Assembly (NCBI GenBank): GCA_035940775.1
Contig: DASZEN010000017.1
Coordinates: 259,467 to 323,466 of the forward strand
DNA: 64,000 bases
Origin: DASQYE01 sp035940775
GTDB taxonomy: Bacteria > Acidobacteriota > Blastocatellia > Pyrinomonadales > Pyrinomonadaceae
Reading direction: 5' to 3'
Shown: piece after piece, positions 36,325-44,934 of the stretch
Layout: every line of letters begins with the position of its first letter
How positions within the stretch are numbered: the stretch's first letter is position 1
The notes under the pieces: generated by a model
What the model saw: the letters and a program-made list of their open reading frames with translations, nothing else
The model's database searches: none
What the model was told of the DNA's origin: nothing
Program-made: the position numbers and the translations under genes

Positions 36325-36377
36325 TTTCGGACTGGAAAAGCGGGCCCGCCGCAGGGCCGTGGCTTTTTAGTCCGAAA
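36325..36377 (-). terminator. Terminator hairpin downstream of comF
   Basis: TTTCGGACTnnAAAAGC at 36325-36341 pairs with GCTTTTTAGTCCGAAA at 36362-36377 around a GC-rich centre. It lies 60 nt after the comF stop and before the pip start. Confidence 0.7.
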
Positions 36378-36436
36378 ATGTTCTGTCAAGCTCGACGCCT
36401 CCGTAACGACAGGACACAAGCGCCGAGCGCCTACTC

Positions 36437-37204
36437 TCAGGCGCGCGCCAGCGTAAGCACGAACACTTCGCGTGCGCCCGACGCCCGCAAACGATGCGCG
36501 CACGCGGCGACCGTAGCGCCCGTCGTCAACACATCGTCGATGAGCAGAATGCTTTCACCCTCGATGAGGCGCGGACGCGCGGCGTGAAAGGCGTCCCGGA
36601 CGCTCTCGCGCCGCGCCCGCGTATCCATCCCGGCGCGGTGGCGTTCGGTGTGAACCGTACGAGAGAGACTCCACACGTCGAGCGGCAGACCTGTTAAGGC
36701 GGCGAGCGCGCGGCCGAGCACAGCCGCTTGATTAAAGCCGCGCTCGCGCTCTCGATCAGGATGAAGCGGCACGGGCACAATGCGCGTCGCGCCGAGGAGC
36801 GGCGACCGCTGCTGCGTCTCGTATAGAAGCCGTGCGAGACGCGTTGGGACGTACGGCTCTCGCTTGAGGGCCAGCACGCAAGCGCGCAAAGCACCTTCGT
36901 AGAGGCCGCAGGCGCGCGCCGCCGTGAAGGGTTCCGCCTCGCAGCGACGACAGCGCACGTCCATAGGGTCTTTCATCGATGCGTGCGTTTGCGCGTGCGT
37001 CGGCGTGCCGCATTTCCGGCACAGCGACTCCTGCCCGGAGAAGATGCGCGTCTTCAGCCAACACGCGCCGCAGGCCATGCCGTCGGCGCGCGCCTCGACG
37101 CTCGCCCCGCATACGGCGCAAGCCTGCGGGTAAAGAATCGCCAGCGCCGCATCGCAGAGCGAGTCGACGAAAGGATATAAGGGCCTTGAAGCTTTGGGCT
37201 TCAT
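36437..37204 (-). CDS. comF: ComF family phosphoribosyltransferase-like protein
   Basis: 255 residues from ATG at 37204. The N-terminal half has two zinc-binding Cys clusters (CAVC, CGAC, CRKC and CRRC). The C-terminal PRTase domain shows VPLHPDRERERGFNQA and the PRPP motif ILLIDDVLTTGATVAAC. ComF is needed for DNA uptake in transformable bacteria, but many ComF-like proteins have other or unknown roles. No other competence gene is near. Confidence 0.92.
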   Translation of the reverse strand: MKPKASRPLYPFVDSLCDAALAILYPQACAVCGASVEARADGMACGACWLKTRIFSGQESLCRKCGTPTHAQTHASMKDPMDVRCRRCEAEPFTAARACGLYEGALRACVLALKREPYVPTRLARLLYETQQRSPLLGATRIVPVPLHPDRERERGFNQAAVLGRALAALTGLPLDVWSLSRTVHTERHRAGMDTRARRESVRDAFHAARPRLIEGESILLIDDVLTTGATVAACAHRLRASGAREVFVLTLARA

Positions 37205-37284
37205 CCGAGGTTCTACAAAAGAGAAGTTTTCGGGAGGATGAGCTGAGCGCCGTCGTCGTCCTAACGTACCTAACATACACGAAC

Positions 37285-37320
37285 GGCCTCCCGATTTGAA
37301 TAGCTTCAAGTCGGAAGGCC
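37285..37320. terminator. 16-bp hairpin between dksA-like gene and comF
   Basis: GGCCTCCCGATTTGAA and TTCAAGTCGGAAGGCC pair with two mismatches around TAGC. A run of seven T on the plus strand (37329-37335) follows, so the strongest terminator direction is plus although both neighbouring genes are minus. It may serve as a processing or attenuating hairpin. Confidence 0.5.
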
Positions 37321-37357
37321 ATCATTACTTTTTTTGATTGCCGTCGGGCTCTTCTCT

Positions 37358-37726
37358 CTAATCCTCTTCTTCGTTCAGGAGGCCGCGTTCCTGTAAATCC
37401 TGGCAGCGCAGGCAATGACGCGCCCAGGGCACGGCTTCCAGCCGCCTCTCCTGAACAAGCTCTCCGCAATGCACGCACTCGCCGTACTCACCGGCTTCGA
37501 TGCGAACCAGCGCTTCGTCGATCAATTCGAGCAGCCGCCGGTCATTGGCCGTCATGGAAAATAAAAGCTCTTTGGTATATGCGTTGGCTGCCATGTCCGC
37601 CGGGTCTTGCGTCGCTTCGGAGTCGCGCTCGCGGCTGTAGAGTTCCGCCTCCATGACCTGGCCGACCAACCCCTCGCGGCGGCCCAGCAGGCGATCCCTG
37701 TAGGTTTTAACTTTTCTTTTGTCCAT
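37358..37726 (-). CDS. DksA/TraR family zinc-finger transcription factor
   Basis: 122 residues. A coiled-coil-forming N-terminal half with DPADMAANAYTKE is followed by the C4 zinc finger CVHCGE and ARHCLRCQ typical of DksA/TraR. These proteins enter the RNA polymerase secondary channel and adjust transcription, often with ppGpp. The acidic tip residues usual for DksA (DxxDxA) appear as DPADMA. The SD AAGGAG lies upstream. True DksA or a paralogue cannot be decided here. Confidence 0.9.
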   Translation of the reverse strand: MDKRKVKTYRDRLLGRREGLVGQVMEAELYSRERDSEATQDPADMAANAYTKELLFSMTANDRRLLELIDEALVRIEAGEYGECVHCGELVQERRLEAVPWARHCLRCQDLQERGLLNEEED

Positions 37727-37866
37727 CTTTATTTTGTTCCTTTACTCCTTATGTTCTCGCCCATTGACCGCTATGCGGAAAGCATGACAGCGGAAGGGTA
37801 CAAATAGAAGCAGCTTCTTCTTCGCGTTCGTACGGCCTTCACGCGCGCCGCCCGCTCGGGAGCCGA

Positions 37867-38328
37867 TCATTTCTGGTACGGCAGACCATGTATGATCGTG
37901 TAGGCTCTGTACAACTGTTCCAGCAGGACGACGCGCGCCATCTCATGCGTCAGGGTCAGGCGCGACAAAGACCACCGGAGCGCCGCGCGCTCCCTGACCT
38001 CAGCCGATACTCCGTAGGGCCCTCCGATGATGAATGCCGCCTCCTTCGTCCCCCGAACCTGCCAATGTTCCACCTCCGCCGCCAGTTCCGGCGAACTCCA
38101 CTCGCGGCCCTCCACGTCGAGCAAGACGGCAAGGGCGTCCGTCCGGAGCGCGCTTATGATGCGCCGCCCCTCATCTTCGATGCCTTCACGCTCCGTACGC
38201 GCCGCGCTCTCGCGTAGTTCCGTCACCTCGCAGCGCACAAAGCGCGCCAGCCTCTTCAAATATTCGTCGCCGAGCGCGCGCAAGTGCGCATCCCTGGTTC
38301 TGCCAACCCATACAAGCCGCACACGCAT
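37867..38328 (-). CDS. rlmH: 23S rRNA pseudouridine-1915 N3-methyltransferase RlmH
   Basis: 153 residues, the normal length. SAM-binding SPOUT knot motifs are IIGGPYGVS and LTHEMARVVLLEQLYRAYTIIHGLPYQK, which is diagnostic. It methylates pseudouridine 1915 in helix 69 of 23S rRNA on 70S ribosomes. It lies directly after a heptad hairpin element that ends the sigma-54 activator gene. Confidence 0.97.
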   Translation of the reverse strand: MRVRLVWVGRTRDAHLRALGDEYLKRLARFVRCEVTELRESAARTEREGIEDEGRRIISALRTDALAVLLDVEGREWSSPELAAEVEHWQVRGTKEAAFIIGGPYGVSAEVRERAALRWSLSRLTLTHEMARVVLLEQLYRAYTIIHGLPYQK

Positions 38329-38334
38329 CGTTAC

Positions 38335-38433
38335 AGGGATGAGGGCGCAAGTGTGAGGGATGAAATGAACCAGTCACTTTGCCCCTCTGTTTTGTTAATC
38401 TTCATCCCTTATCCCTCCGCCCTCATCCCTTTT
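38335..38433. repeat. Heptad hairpin element (GGGATGA type) fused to the 3' end of a gene
   Basis: The left arm reads GGGATGA-GGGCGCA-AGTGTGA-GGGATGA; the right arm reads TCATCCC-TTATCCC-TCCGCCC-TCATCCC. The right arm (38398-38433) encodes the last 12 residues of the sigma-54 activator (KRDEGGGIRDED), with its TAA at 38395-38397. The left arm ends a few bases from the rlmH start. Confidence 0.88.
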
Positions 38434-39354
38434 ACTGTAGCGTGCCAGCTTCTCGTAAAGGTTCTTGCGGCTGATGCCGAGCAGGCGCGCCGCCTCAGAC
38501 TTATTGCCGTTGGTCGCCGAAAGCGTCTCGCATATATATTCGGCTTCAAGCTCGGCCAGGGTGGGCCGCCTGGGCCCGCTCCTGTTTCGCCGCGCCGCCG
38601 ATACCCGAACCGCTTCCGGCAGGTCTGCGGCCTCAACCCGCTCGCCCGGAGCGAGGATGACGGCACGCTCAAGCGTGTTGGCAAGCTCGCGCACGTTGCC
38701 CGGAAACTCGTAAGCATCGAGCAGGTCGAGCGCCTCTTCGGAGATGCCTGTCACGGTGCGCCCGTGTTTCGCGGCATAGGTTTTCAAGAACAGCCGGGCC
38801 AACTCCCTGACATCCTCGCGCCGCTCCCTGAGTGGCGGCAGATGTATGTGCACGACGTTCAGGCGATAGAACAGGTCTTCGCGAAAGCTGCGCCGCTTGA
38901 CAGCCGTCTCCAGATCGACGTTCGTGAGCGCAAGAAGCCGCGCGTCCACCCTGACCGTACGTCTTCCGCCGAGGCGCTCGAACTCGCGCCGCTCGATGAC
39001 GCGCAGCAGTTTGGCCTGCGCGTCCGTAGAGAGATGCGCGATCTCGTCGAGTACGAGCGTGCCCTTGTGCGCCGCTTCGAGGCGTCCGGGTTTCGCTTCC
39101 GTCGCACCCGTAAAAGCGCCGCGCTCGTAGCCGAACAGCTCCGCCTCGATCAGCTCGCTCGGCAACGCCGCGCAATCTATCTTGACGAACGCTCCGGCGC
39201 CTCTCCGCGAGCGCGCGTGAATGAAGAGCGCCAGCGCGTCCTTGCCTGCGCCCGACTCTCCCGTCACCAGCACGTTGGCGTCCGTCGCCGCGACCCGTTC
39301 GGCGAGGCGTACCACCTCGCGCATCGCTTCCGAGAGCGCCACGATCTCAATCAC
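38395..39354 (-). CDS. Sigma-54 dependent activator lacking a receiver domain
   Basis: 319 residues. The AAA+ domain starts almost at residue 1: Walker A GESGAGKD (about 32-39), the sigma-54 contact loop GAFTGAT, Walker B TLVLDEIAHL and the R-finger region FREDLFYRLNVVHIHLPPLRER. A Fis-type helix-turn-helix follows (GNKSEAARLLGISRKNLYEKLARY). There is no N-terminal receiver or GAF domain, so control must come from a partner or from expression. The last 12 residues are encoded by a heptad repeat arm. Its start overlaps the rsfS stop by 4 nt, placing it in the nadD-rsfS operon. Confidence 0.93.
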   Translation of the reverse strand: MIEIVALSEAMREVVRLAERVAATDANVLVTGESGAGKDALALFIHARSRRGAGAFVKIDCAALPSELIEAELFGYERGAFTGATEAKPGRLEAAHKGTLVLDEIAHLSTDAQAKLLRVIERREFERLGGRRTVRVDARLLALTNVDLETAVKRRSFREDLFYRLNVVHIHLPPLRERREDVRELARLFLKTYAAKHGRTVTGISEEALDLLDAYEFPGNVRELANTLERAVILAPGERVEAADLPEAVRVSAARRNRSGPRRPTLAELEAEYICETLSATNGNKSEAARLLGISRKNLYEKLARYSKRDEGGGIRDED

Positions 39355-39866
39355 GATTCATTTCTCAAAGAGCCCTGGTCGTTGTCGCCGCCGCCCGCCA
39401 GTTCCGGCGGAAGCGCGATGCGCACGGCATCGCGCCACAACCTCTCAAGGTCATAAAACCTGCGGGCCTTGTCTTCAAAAACATGGACGACGAAATCGCC
39501 GTAATCGACCAGCACCCACTCGCCCGTGTTGTAGCCCTCGACGCGTGCGGCGCGCGTGCCCTGCTTCTTCAACTGCTCGACGATCTCGTCGGCTATGGCC
39601 TGCACCTGTCGCACGTTGGTTCCGCTGGCGATCAGAAAATAATCGGTAAAGCTGGCGATGGCGCGCAGGTCAAGCACGATCAGCTCGATCCCCTTTTTAT
39701 CGCTGGCCGCGCGCAGCGCCGTACAGATTCGTTCGTCCAGCCCCTCGCCGCATTCTTCGGCCGTAGTGGTGGTGGTGGCCGCTGCCGCCTCAGTCGCAGC
39801 ACCCTTTTTCTTCATCACCTGCTCGGGATGGAGCGCCTTTTCCTTGATTGAAGAGTTTTCTTTCAT
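39351..39866 (-). CDS. rsfS: Ribosomal silencing factor RsfS
   Basis: 171 residues; the RsfS core (about 45-155; VLDLRAIASFTDYFLIASGTNVRQVQAIAD, then VLVDYGDFVVHVF) binds L14 and blocks subunit joining in starvation. About 40 residues of Ala/Thr-rich low complexity precede it, where other RsfS proteins have a few residues. It overlaps nadD and the sigma-54 activator by 4 nt each, so translation is coupled. Confidence 0.95.
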   Translation of the reverse strand: MKENSSIKEKALHPEQVMKKKGAATEAAAATTTTTAEECGEGLDERICTALRAASDKKGIELIVLDLRAIASFTDYFLIASGTNVRQVQAIADEIVEQLKKQGTRAARVEGYNTGEWVLVDYGDFVVHVFEDKARRFYDLERLWRDAVRIALPPELAGGGDNDQGSLRNES

Positions 39867-40546
39867 GCCTCTTTCTCTGTATAGAGCCTGTATTTTTTTA
39901 TATAGTCCGCCACAGGCGGCGGGACGAGCCGCCCGAGGGGGCGTCCCTCTCGGGCGGCGCGGCGAATCGCAGTCGCCGAAACATCCATCAACACGGTATC
40001 GGTCACGTAGATTTTCGCGCCCGTGCCCTCATCCACCACGCGCTCGATCCCGTCGGGCGCAGCGCCGCGCAGGTCGATGATCCTCTCTCTGACGCCTTCC
40101 GTGACGTGCTCCATGGACAACTCGTAACCGGGCCTTGTGACGACGATGTGATCGCTCAATCGAAGCAGCTTTTCCCACTCGCGCCACGTCGTAATGTCGG
40201 CCCAGGAGTCCGCACCCATCATGAAAAAGAGCCTGACGGATGGGCCCGCTTCGGTTTGCAGGCGCGCGAGCGTTTCGACCGTGTATGGCCTTTCGGGCGC
40301 ATCCAGCTCGACGGTCGAGACGCGCAGCCGCTCGTCACCTTGCGTCGCCAGCACGAGCATCGCGTAACGATGCAGTCCCGGCGTCGTTTCCCCGCGCCCT
40401 CGTTTATGCGGCGCGACGTGCGCCGGAATAAAAAGAAGCTCGTCGAGCCTGAAATACTTCAGGACGTTTTGGGCGACCGCGATGTGCCCGACGTGAACCG
40501 GATCGAACGTCCCGCCGTAAAGAGCTATGCGTTTTCGTCCGCTCAT
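39863..40546 (-). CDS. nadD: Nicotinate-nucleotide adenylyltransferase
   Basis: 227 residues. The nucleotidyltransferase motif GGTFDPVHVGHIAVAQN is at the N-terminus and the second ATP motif appears as MDVSATAIR. It makes deamido-NAD from nicotinate mononucleotide and ATP. The order nadD-rsfS is common. The stop overlaps the rsfS start by 4 nt. Confidence 0.96.
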   Translation of the reverse strand: MSGRKRIALYGGTFDPVHVGHIAVAQNVLKYFRLDELLFIPAHVAPHKRGRGETTPGLHRYAMLVLATQGDERLRVSTVELDAPERPYTVETLARLQTEAGPSVRLFFMMGADSWADITTWREWEKLLRLSDHIVVTRPGYELSMEHVTEGVRERIIDLRGAAPDGIERVVDEGTGAKIYVTDTVLMDVSATAIRRAAREGRPLGRLVPPPVADYIKKYRLYTEKEA

Positions 40547-40663
40547 CGAAAACTTTTCATCTCCGGGAGCGCCTCTCCCTTTGAGCCCCGGACGGTAGCG
40601 GCAGCAACAGCGGGCGGCAGAAGAGTCTTACTCTTCAGCGCGCCTGCGCGCCCCCCGCTGCGC

Positions 40664-41707
40664 TTAGGAGACGGCGCGCATTTCATCGGGCTTCCGGGCA
40701 ACCGGCGCGCTCATTTCGTCAAGCGCGCGCGCAACGGCGCTGACCAGTTCCCGCACGCCCTGCCGTGTCGCCGAAGAGATGGCATAGAAAGCTCTACCGT
40801 CCCGCTCCGCGCGTTTCCTCAATCTCTCCAACCGCTCCGGCTCGTCCAGCGCATCCGTCTTCGTCGCGACGACCAGTTGCGGGCGCGAGGCCAGACTCTC
40901 GTCATAAGCCAGCAGCTCGCGATTGATCGTCTCGTAATCCTCCACGGTGTCGCGTCCCGACAGGCCGGATACGTCAACCAGGTGAAGCAGGAGCTTGGTT
41001 CTCTCGACGTGGCGCAGGAAGCGGTCACCGAGCCCTGCCCCTTTGTGAGCGCCTTCGATCAAGCCCGGAATGTCCGCGACGACGAAGGTGCGAAACTCGC
41101 CCATATCGACGACGCCCAGATGCGGCTCAAGCGTCGTGAACGGATAATCGGCGATCTTCGGTTTGGCGGCCGAGATGGTCGAGATGAGCGTTGACTTTCC
41201 GGCGTTCGGGAAACCTACGAGGCCGACATCTGCGAGCAGCTTCAACTCAAGCTGTAGCTCAAGCTCGTCGCCGGGGCTTCCCTCCTGATGATAGCGGGGC
41301 GCGCGATTGGTCGAAGTCGCGAAGTGCGAATTGCCGAAGCCGCCGCGCCCGCCGCGCGCCGCGCGCCAGCGTTCGCCGCTCTGCGTAAAGTCATAGAGCA
41401 AGTCCCCCGTGGCGGCGTCGAAGATTTGTGTTCCGACGGGCACGCGCACAACGGTGTCCTCGCCGTCGCGGCCCGAGCGATTCGAACCCTCGCCGTGGCG
41501 ACCGCGCTCGGCGATGTGCTCCGGGTTATAGCGCAGATGAAGCAGCGTGTTCAGAGATTCGTCGGCCTCCAGCCAGACATCGCCGCCGCGCCCGCCATCT
41601 CCGCCCGAGGGGCCGCCGCGCGGGACGAATTTCTCGCGCCGAAAGGCCATCACGCCGTTGCCGCCGTGGCCTCCCTGCACGCGAATCTTGGTACGATCAA
41701 TAAACAA
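40664..41707 (-). CDS. obg: GTPase ObgE/CgtA
   Basis: 347 residues. The glycine-rich Obg fold occupies residues 1-158 (GGHGGNGVMAFRREKFVPRGGPSGGDGG). The GTPase domain has G1 GFPNAGKS, G3 DIPGLIEGAHKGAGLG and G4 ATKTD. No OCT domain is present. It acts in 50S assembly and stringent control. The start is TTG at 41707, required to give MFIDRTKIRV. Downstream of rpmA, as in most bacteria. Confidence 0.97.
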   Translation of the reverse strand: MFIDRTKIRVQGGHGGNGVMAFRREKFVPRGGPSGGDGGRGGDVWLEADESLNTLLHLRYNPEHIAERGRHGEGSNRSGRDGEDTVVRVPVGTQIFDAATGDLLYDFTQSGERWRAARGGRGGFGNSHFATSTNRAPRYHQEGSPGDELELQLELKLLADVGLVGFPNAGKSTLISTISAAKPKIADYPFTTLEPHLGVVDMGEFRTFVVADIPGLIEGAHKGAGLGDRFLRHVERTKLLLHLVDVSGLSGRDTVEDYETINRELLAYDESLASRPQLVVATKTDALDEPERLERLRKRAERDGRAFYAISSATRQGVRELVSAVARALDEMSAPVARKPDEMRAVS

Positions 41708-41866
41708 TTTGCGGAACCGGGATTTAGCGAGCGCCGAATGAAAAGCGATTTATCGATGCTTCACGGTCGGCTCTCCAAAATCGAAAGCGACGCCCATCGC
41801 TTCAAGGAGTGAAAGCACTCGGCGCAGGCGTCGCACGTGTTATGGGCTTTTTCGGATGCCCTGCTC

Positions 41867-42163
41867 TTACGCGGCAGCCGCCGGTGGCGCTTGTTCCATC
41901 TGCGCGGCGACTTCCGGATAGACGCTGATGAATTTGCCGGAGCGACCCTTGTCCTCAAACTTCACGATGCCGTCAACCAATGCAAACAGCGTGTCGTCCT
42001 TGCCGCGCCCGACGTTACGGCCGGGCTTCCATTTTGTGCCGCGCTGGCGGGCGAGGATATTCCCGCCGAGCACGCGCTCGCCGCCAAACTTCTTGAGGCC
42101 CAATCGCTGCGAATTTGAATCGCGACCGTTACGCGAAGAGCCGACGCCCTTTTTGTGTGCCAT
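41867..42163 (-). CDS. rpmA: Ribosomal protein bL27
   Basis: 98 residues beginning MAHKKGVGSSRNGRDSNSQRLG, the mature-type N-terminus without the cleaved Firmicutes extension. A short Ala-rich tail follows the core. It is part of the 50S subunit near the peptidyl-transferase centre. Between rplU and obg. Confidence 0.98.
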   Translation of the reverse strand: MAHKKGVGSSRNGRDSNSQRLGLKKFGGERVLGGNILARQRGTKWKPGRNVGRGKDDTLFALVDGIVKFEDKGRSGKFISVYPEVAAQMEQAPPAAAA

Positions 42164-42182
42164 CTGAATACTCCCTGCTAAT

Positions 42183-42272
42183 TCAGGAGTCAGAACCCGG
42201 GGACACAGGATTCAGAATGAAGGGCCGAGACCGCTTTTATTCCGACTCCTGTGTTCTGATTTCCACTCCTGC
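42183..42272. repeat. Heptad hairpin element (CAGGAGT type) between rplU and rpmA
   Basis: The left arm CAGGAGT-CAGAACC-CGGGGAC-ACAGGAT and right arm TTCCGAC-TCCTGTG-TTCTGAT-TTCCACT-CCTG pair imperfectly. The centre (CAGAATGAAG...GACCGCTTTTATTC) is nearly the same as in the element between rplC and rplD. Confidence 0.85.
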
Positions 42273-42273
42273 T

Positions 42274-42603
42274 CTATCCAATTGAATCTATCTTCAGCAT
42301 CGTGTAGCCCTGGCGATGGCCCTGCTTGCGCTTGTACTGTTTACGACGCTTCTTCTTAAAAACGATGATCTTGTCGTCGCGACCGTGGTCGACGACCGTG
42401 GCGGCGACCCGCGCACCTTCGACCAGGGGCGCGCCCGTCTGCGGCGCTGCTGCTGCGGCGTCGCCGCCGCCGCTCGTGCCGAGCATCAACACGTCCAGCT
42501 CGACCGCTTCGCCAGCCTGCTTGTTCATCAAAGGCACGCGCACGGTCGCGCCTTCTTCAACGCGAAACTGTTTGCCGCCACTTCTGATTATTGCGTAAGA
42601 CAT
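42274..42603 (-). CDS. rplU: Ribosomal protein bL21
   Basis: 109 residues from ATG at 42603 (MSYAIIRSGGKQFRVEEG). About 15 residues of Gly/Ala/Pro (GGGDAAAAAPQTGAP) are inserted in the middle before LVEGARVAATVVDHGRDDKIIVFKKKRRKQYKRKQGHRQ. SD GGGGGC lies upstream. It opens the rplU-rpmA-obg transcription unit from a strong promoter. Confidence 0.97.
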   Translation of the reverse strand: MSYAIIRSGGKQFRVEEGATVRVPLMNKQAGEAVELDVLMLGTSGGGDAAAAAPQTGAPLVEGARVAATVVDHGRDDKIIVFKKKRRKQYKRKQGHRQGYTMLKIDSIG

Positions 42604-42650
42604 CTCTTGCCCCCTTAGAGCGAGCCACACTCGCTATAGAAAAGTCGTTT

Positions 42651-42679
42651 ATTATAAGGGTACTCGAAGGTGCAGTCAA
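42651..42679 (-). promoter_or_regulatory. Sigma-70 promoter of rplU-rpmA
   Basis: Minus strand TTGACT (42674-42679), 17-nt spacer, TATAAT (42651-42656). The -35 box overlaps the accC stop codon. The roughly 40-nt leader contains a 6-bp hairpin AGCGAG/CTCGCT that might serve autoregulation by L21. Confidence 0.78.
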
Positions 42680-44073
42680 CGCGACGAGGGCGCTATTTTG
42701 ACCTTCCCCTTAACGCCGTTATTCGACAGGAAATCCTCCATGAATTTGGTCGAGAAGCGGCCCGCGCGGAATGACGGATCGTCCATAATCTTGAGGTGAA
42801 GAGGGATCGTCGTCCTGATGCCCTCGACGACCATCGCCTCCAGCGCACGCCGCATGCGCGCGATGGCCAGCTCGCGCGTGCGCGCGAGGACGATGACCTT
42901 GGCGATCATCGAATCGTAGTAGGGCGGTACCGTGTAGCCCGGATACGCGGCCGTATCGACACGCACGCCGGGGCCGCCCGGAAGATTGAAGGCCGTAATC
43001 AGGCCGGGCGACGGCACGAAGGTTTCAGGGTGTTCGGCGTTGATGCGACACTCGATGGCGTGGCCGACGATGGGCACGTCCGCCTGCGTGTAGCCCAGCT
43101 CCTCGCCCTGTGCGATCCTGATTTGATTGCGCACGATGTCGAGCAAGGTAACCATCTCCGTGACCGGATGCTCGACCTGTATGCGAGTGTTCATCTCCAT
43201 GAAATAGAAGCGATCATCTTCGTCCAGTAGAAACTCGAAAGTGCCCGCGCTCGAATAGCCTATGCGCTTGCAGGCTTCGACCGCAGCCTCGCCCATACGC
43301 TCGCGCAAGTTCTCGGAGAGCACCGGCGAGGGCGCTTCCTCAAGAAGCTTCTGGTGGCGGCGTTGGATAGTGCATTCGCGCTCGCCGAGGTGTATGCACT
43401 GGCCGTACTCGTCGGCGAGCACCTGGATTTCTATGTGGCGCGGTCGCTCTATGTAGCGCTCGATGTAGACATCGCTGTTCTTAAAGGCGGCGGCCGCCTC
43501 CGCCGAGGCCGTCTCAAGGGCCGAGCCCAACTCCTCTTCCGCGCGTACGATACGCATTCCGCGTCCGCCGCCGCCCGCCGCCGCTTTGACGATGACCGGA
43601 AAGCCGATCTCGCGCGCAAGCACAAGCGCTTCCTCTTCGGATTCCAAAGGGTCGGGGCTGCCCGGCAGGATGGGCACGCCCGCCTCCTGCATCGCGCGGC
43701 GCGCTTCCACCTTATCGCCCATCAGGCGTATGACGGAGGGCTTCGGCCCTATGAACTTGATGTTGCAGGCCTCGCAGATTTCAGCGAAGTAGGCGGACTC
43801 GGCCAGAAAGCCGTAGCCCGGATGAATCGCATCGACGTTGGCGATCTCGGCGGCGCTGATGATGGCCGGGATGTTCAGGTAACTCTGGGCGGAAGGGGGC
43901 GGGCCGATACAGTAAGCTTCATCCGCAAAGCGAACGTGAAGAGAGTCGCGGTCTGCCGTGCTATGGACGGCGACCGTCTTGATGCCCATCTCCTTGCACG
44001 TCCAGATAATCCGGCACGCGATCTCGCCGCGATTGGCGATCAGGATTTTACGGAATTTTCGCGTACCAGTCAT
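42676..44073 (-). CDS. accC: Acetyl-CoA carboxylase, biotin carboxylase subunit
   Basis: 465 residues from ATG at 44073 (MTGTRKFRKILIANRGEIACRI). The ATP-grasp loop is GGGGRGMRIV; the catalytic and metal region is EMNTRIQVEHPVTEM. It carboxylates the biotin on AccB with bicarbonate and ATP, the first step of fatty-acid synthesis. The length is usual. A heptad element separates it from accB. Confidence 0.98.
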   Translation of the reverse strand: MTGTRKFRKILIANRGEIACRIIWTCKEMGIKTVAVHSTADRDSLHVRFADEAYCIGPPPSAQSYLNIPAIISAAEIANVDAIHPGYGFLAESAYFAEICEACNIKFIGPKPSVIRLMGDKVEARRAMQEAGVPILPGSPDPLESEEEALVLAREIGFPVIVKAAAGGGGRGMRIVRAEEELGSALETASAEAAAAFKNSDVYIERYIERPRHIEIQVLADEYGQCIHLGERECTIQRRHQKLLEEAPSPVLSENLRERMGEAAVEACKRIGYSSAGTFEFLLDEDDRFYFMEMNTRIQVEHPVTEMVTLLDIVRNQIRIAQGEELGYTQADVPIVGHAIECRINAEHPETFVPSPGLITAFNLPGGPGVRVDTAAYPGYTVPPYYDSMIAKVIVLARTRELAIARMRRALEAMVVEGIRTTIPLHLKIMDDPSFRAGRFSTKFMEDFLSNNGVKGKVKIAPSSR

Positions 44074-44079
44074 AACAAC

Positions 44080-44152
44080 AGTGACAAGTGATGGGCGACG
44101 AGCGACGAGAAGATACAAGCTTTAATCTTGTCATTCGTCGCCCGCCACCGCT
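44080..44152. repeat. Heptad hairpin element (GTGACGA type) between accB and accC
   Basis: The left arm GTGACAA-GTGATGG-GCGACGA-GCGACGA-GAAGATA faces the right arm CTTGTCA-TTCGTCG-CCCGCCA-CCGC. The arms are complementary apart from a few positions. Confidence 0.85.
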
Positions 44153-44155
44153 TTC

Positions 44156-44857
44156 TCATTTTTTGAGGCCGAAGAGCGGCTGCCCGTATTCGACGGCCTG
44201 GCCGTTCTCGACATAAATCTTAGCGATCTCGCCGCTCGTTTCCGCCTGAATCTCGTTCATCAGCTTCATCGCTTCGATGATGCAGACGACCGTATCGTTA
44301 TCGACGCGGCTGCCGAGGCGTACGAACGGTTCCGAGGTCGGCGACGGCGAACGATAAAACGTGCCGACGATCGGAGAAGGGATGATGACCAGGCCCGCAT
44401 CCTCGGCATCGGCGGCCTCGGCCTCCTGCGTCGCGGCGGTCGATGATTCCGCTCCTGTTTCGCCCGCCGACGCTGTGGCCTTCGGCGCGGCATGAGCGGA
44501 GTCGGATGCGCTCGTCGTCGTCGTGGCGGAGGTCGGAGGCGCGGGAGCAGAGACGGGCGGCGGCTGCGTGATGATTTGCGGAGCAAGCTCGCGGCGCAGG
44601 CGGACGCGTATACCTTCGCGCTCCAACTCGAAATCCGTGAAGCCGTATTGCGCGATCAGCTCGACCAGCTCGCGCAATTCCCCCATGTTGAGCGTGGCTT
44701 CGGGGCGTCGCTGCGGCTGCGGCTGGTGGCGGCGTCGGCCGCGATCACGCGCACCGCCGCTGCTGCCGCTGCCTCCGCGCTCGTGCCGTTCCTCCCTGTT
44801 CGGCTTCGGCGAATGGTCTTCGCCAGCAGAAGATACTTGCGTCTCTTGGTCGCTCAT
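44156..44857 (-). CDS. accB: Biotin carboxyl carrier protein of acetyl-CoA carboxylase
   Basis: 233 residues, longer than the usual 150-160. About 55 residues rich in Gly, Arg and Gln precede NMGELRELVELIAQYG. A Pro/Ala/Thr linker leads to the biotinyl domain with the target lysine in EAMKLMNEI. It carries carboxybiotin from AccC to the carboxyltransferase. It forms an operon with accC. Confidence 0.97.
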   Translation of the reverse strand: MSDQETQVSSAGEDHSPKPNREERHERGGSGSSGGARDRGRRRHQPQPQRRPEATLNMGELRELVELIAQYGFTDFELEREGIRVRLRRELAPQIITQPPPVSAPAPPTSATTTTSASDSAHAAPKATASAGETGAESSTAATQEAEAADAEDAGLVIIPSPIVGTFYRSPSPTSEPFVRLGSRVDNDTVVCIIEAMKLMNEIQAETSGEIAKIYVENGQAVEYGQPLFGLKK

Positions 44858-44934
44858 TCTTTTCCACTCACCGAGAGCGAGCTGGAAATCGCACGCTCGC
44901 GCCCGTTTCCGCTCCTTTTCTGGAACAAAGCGAA

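Noticed and set aside
39848..41194. Plus-strand open frame of 448 codons across nadD and obg
   Set aside because: It spans two firmly identified minus-strand genes and their spacer.
41470..41500. tRNA T-loop-like GGTTCGAATCG on the minus strand
   Set aside because: It lies inside the obg coding region and no acceptor or anticodon stem is present around it.
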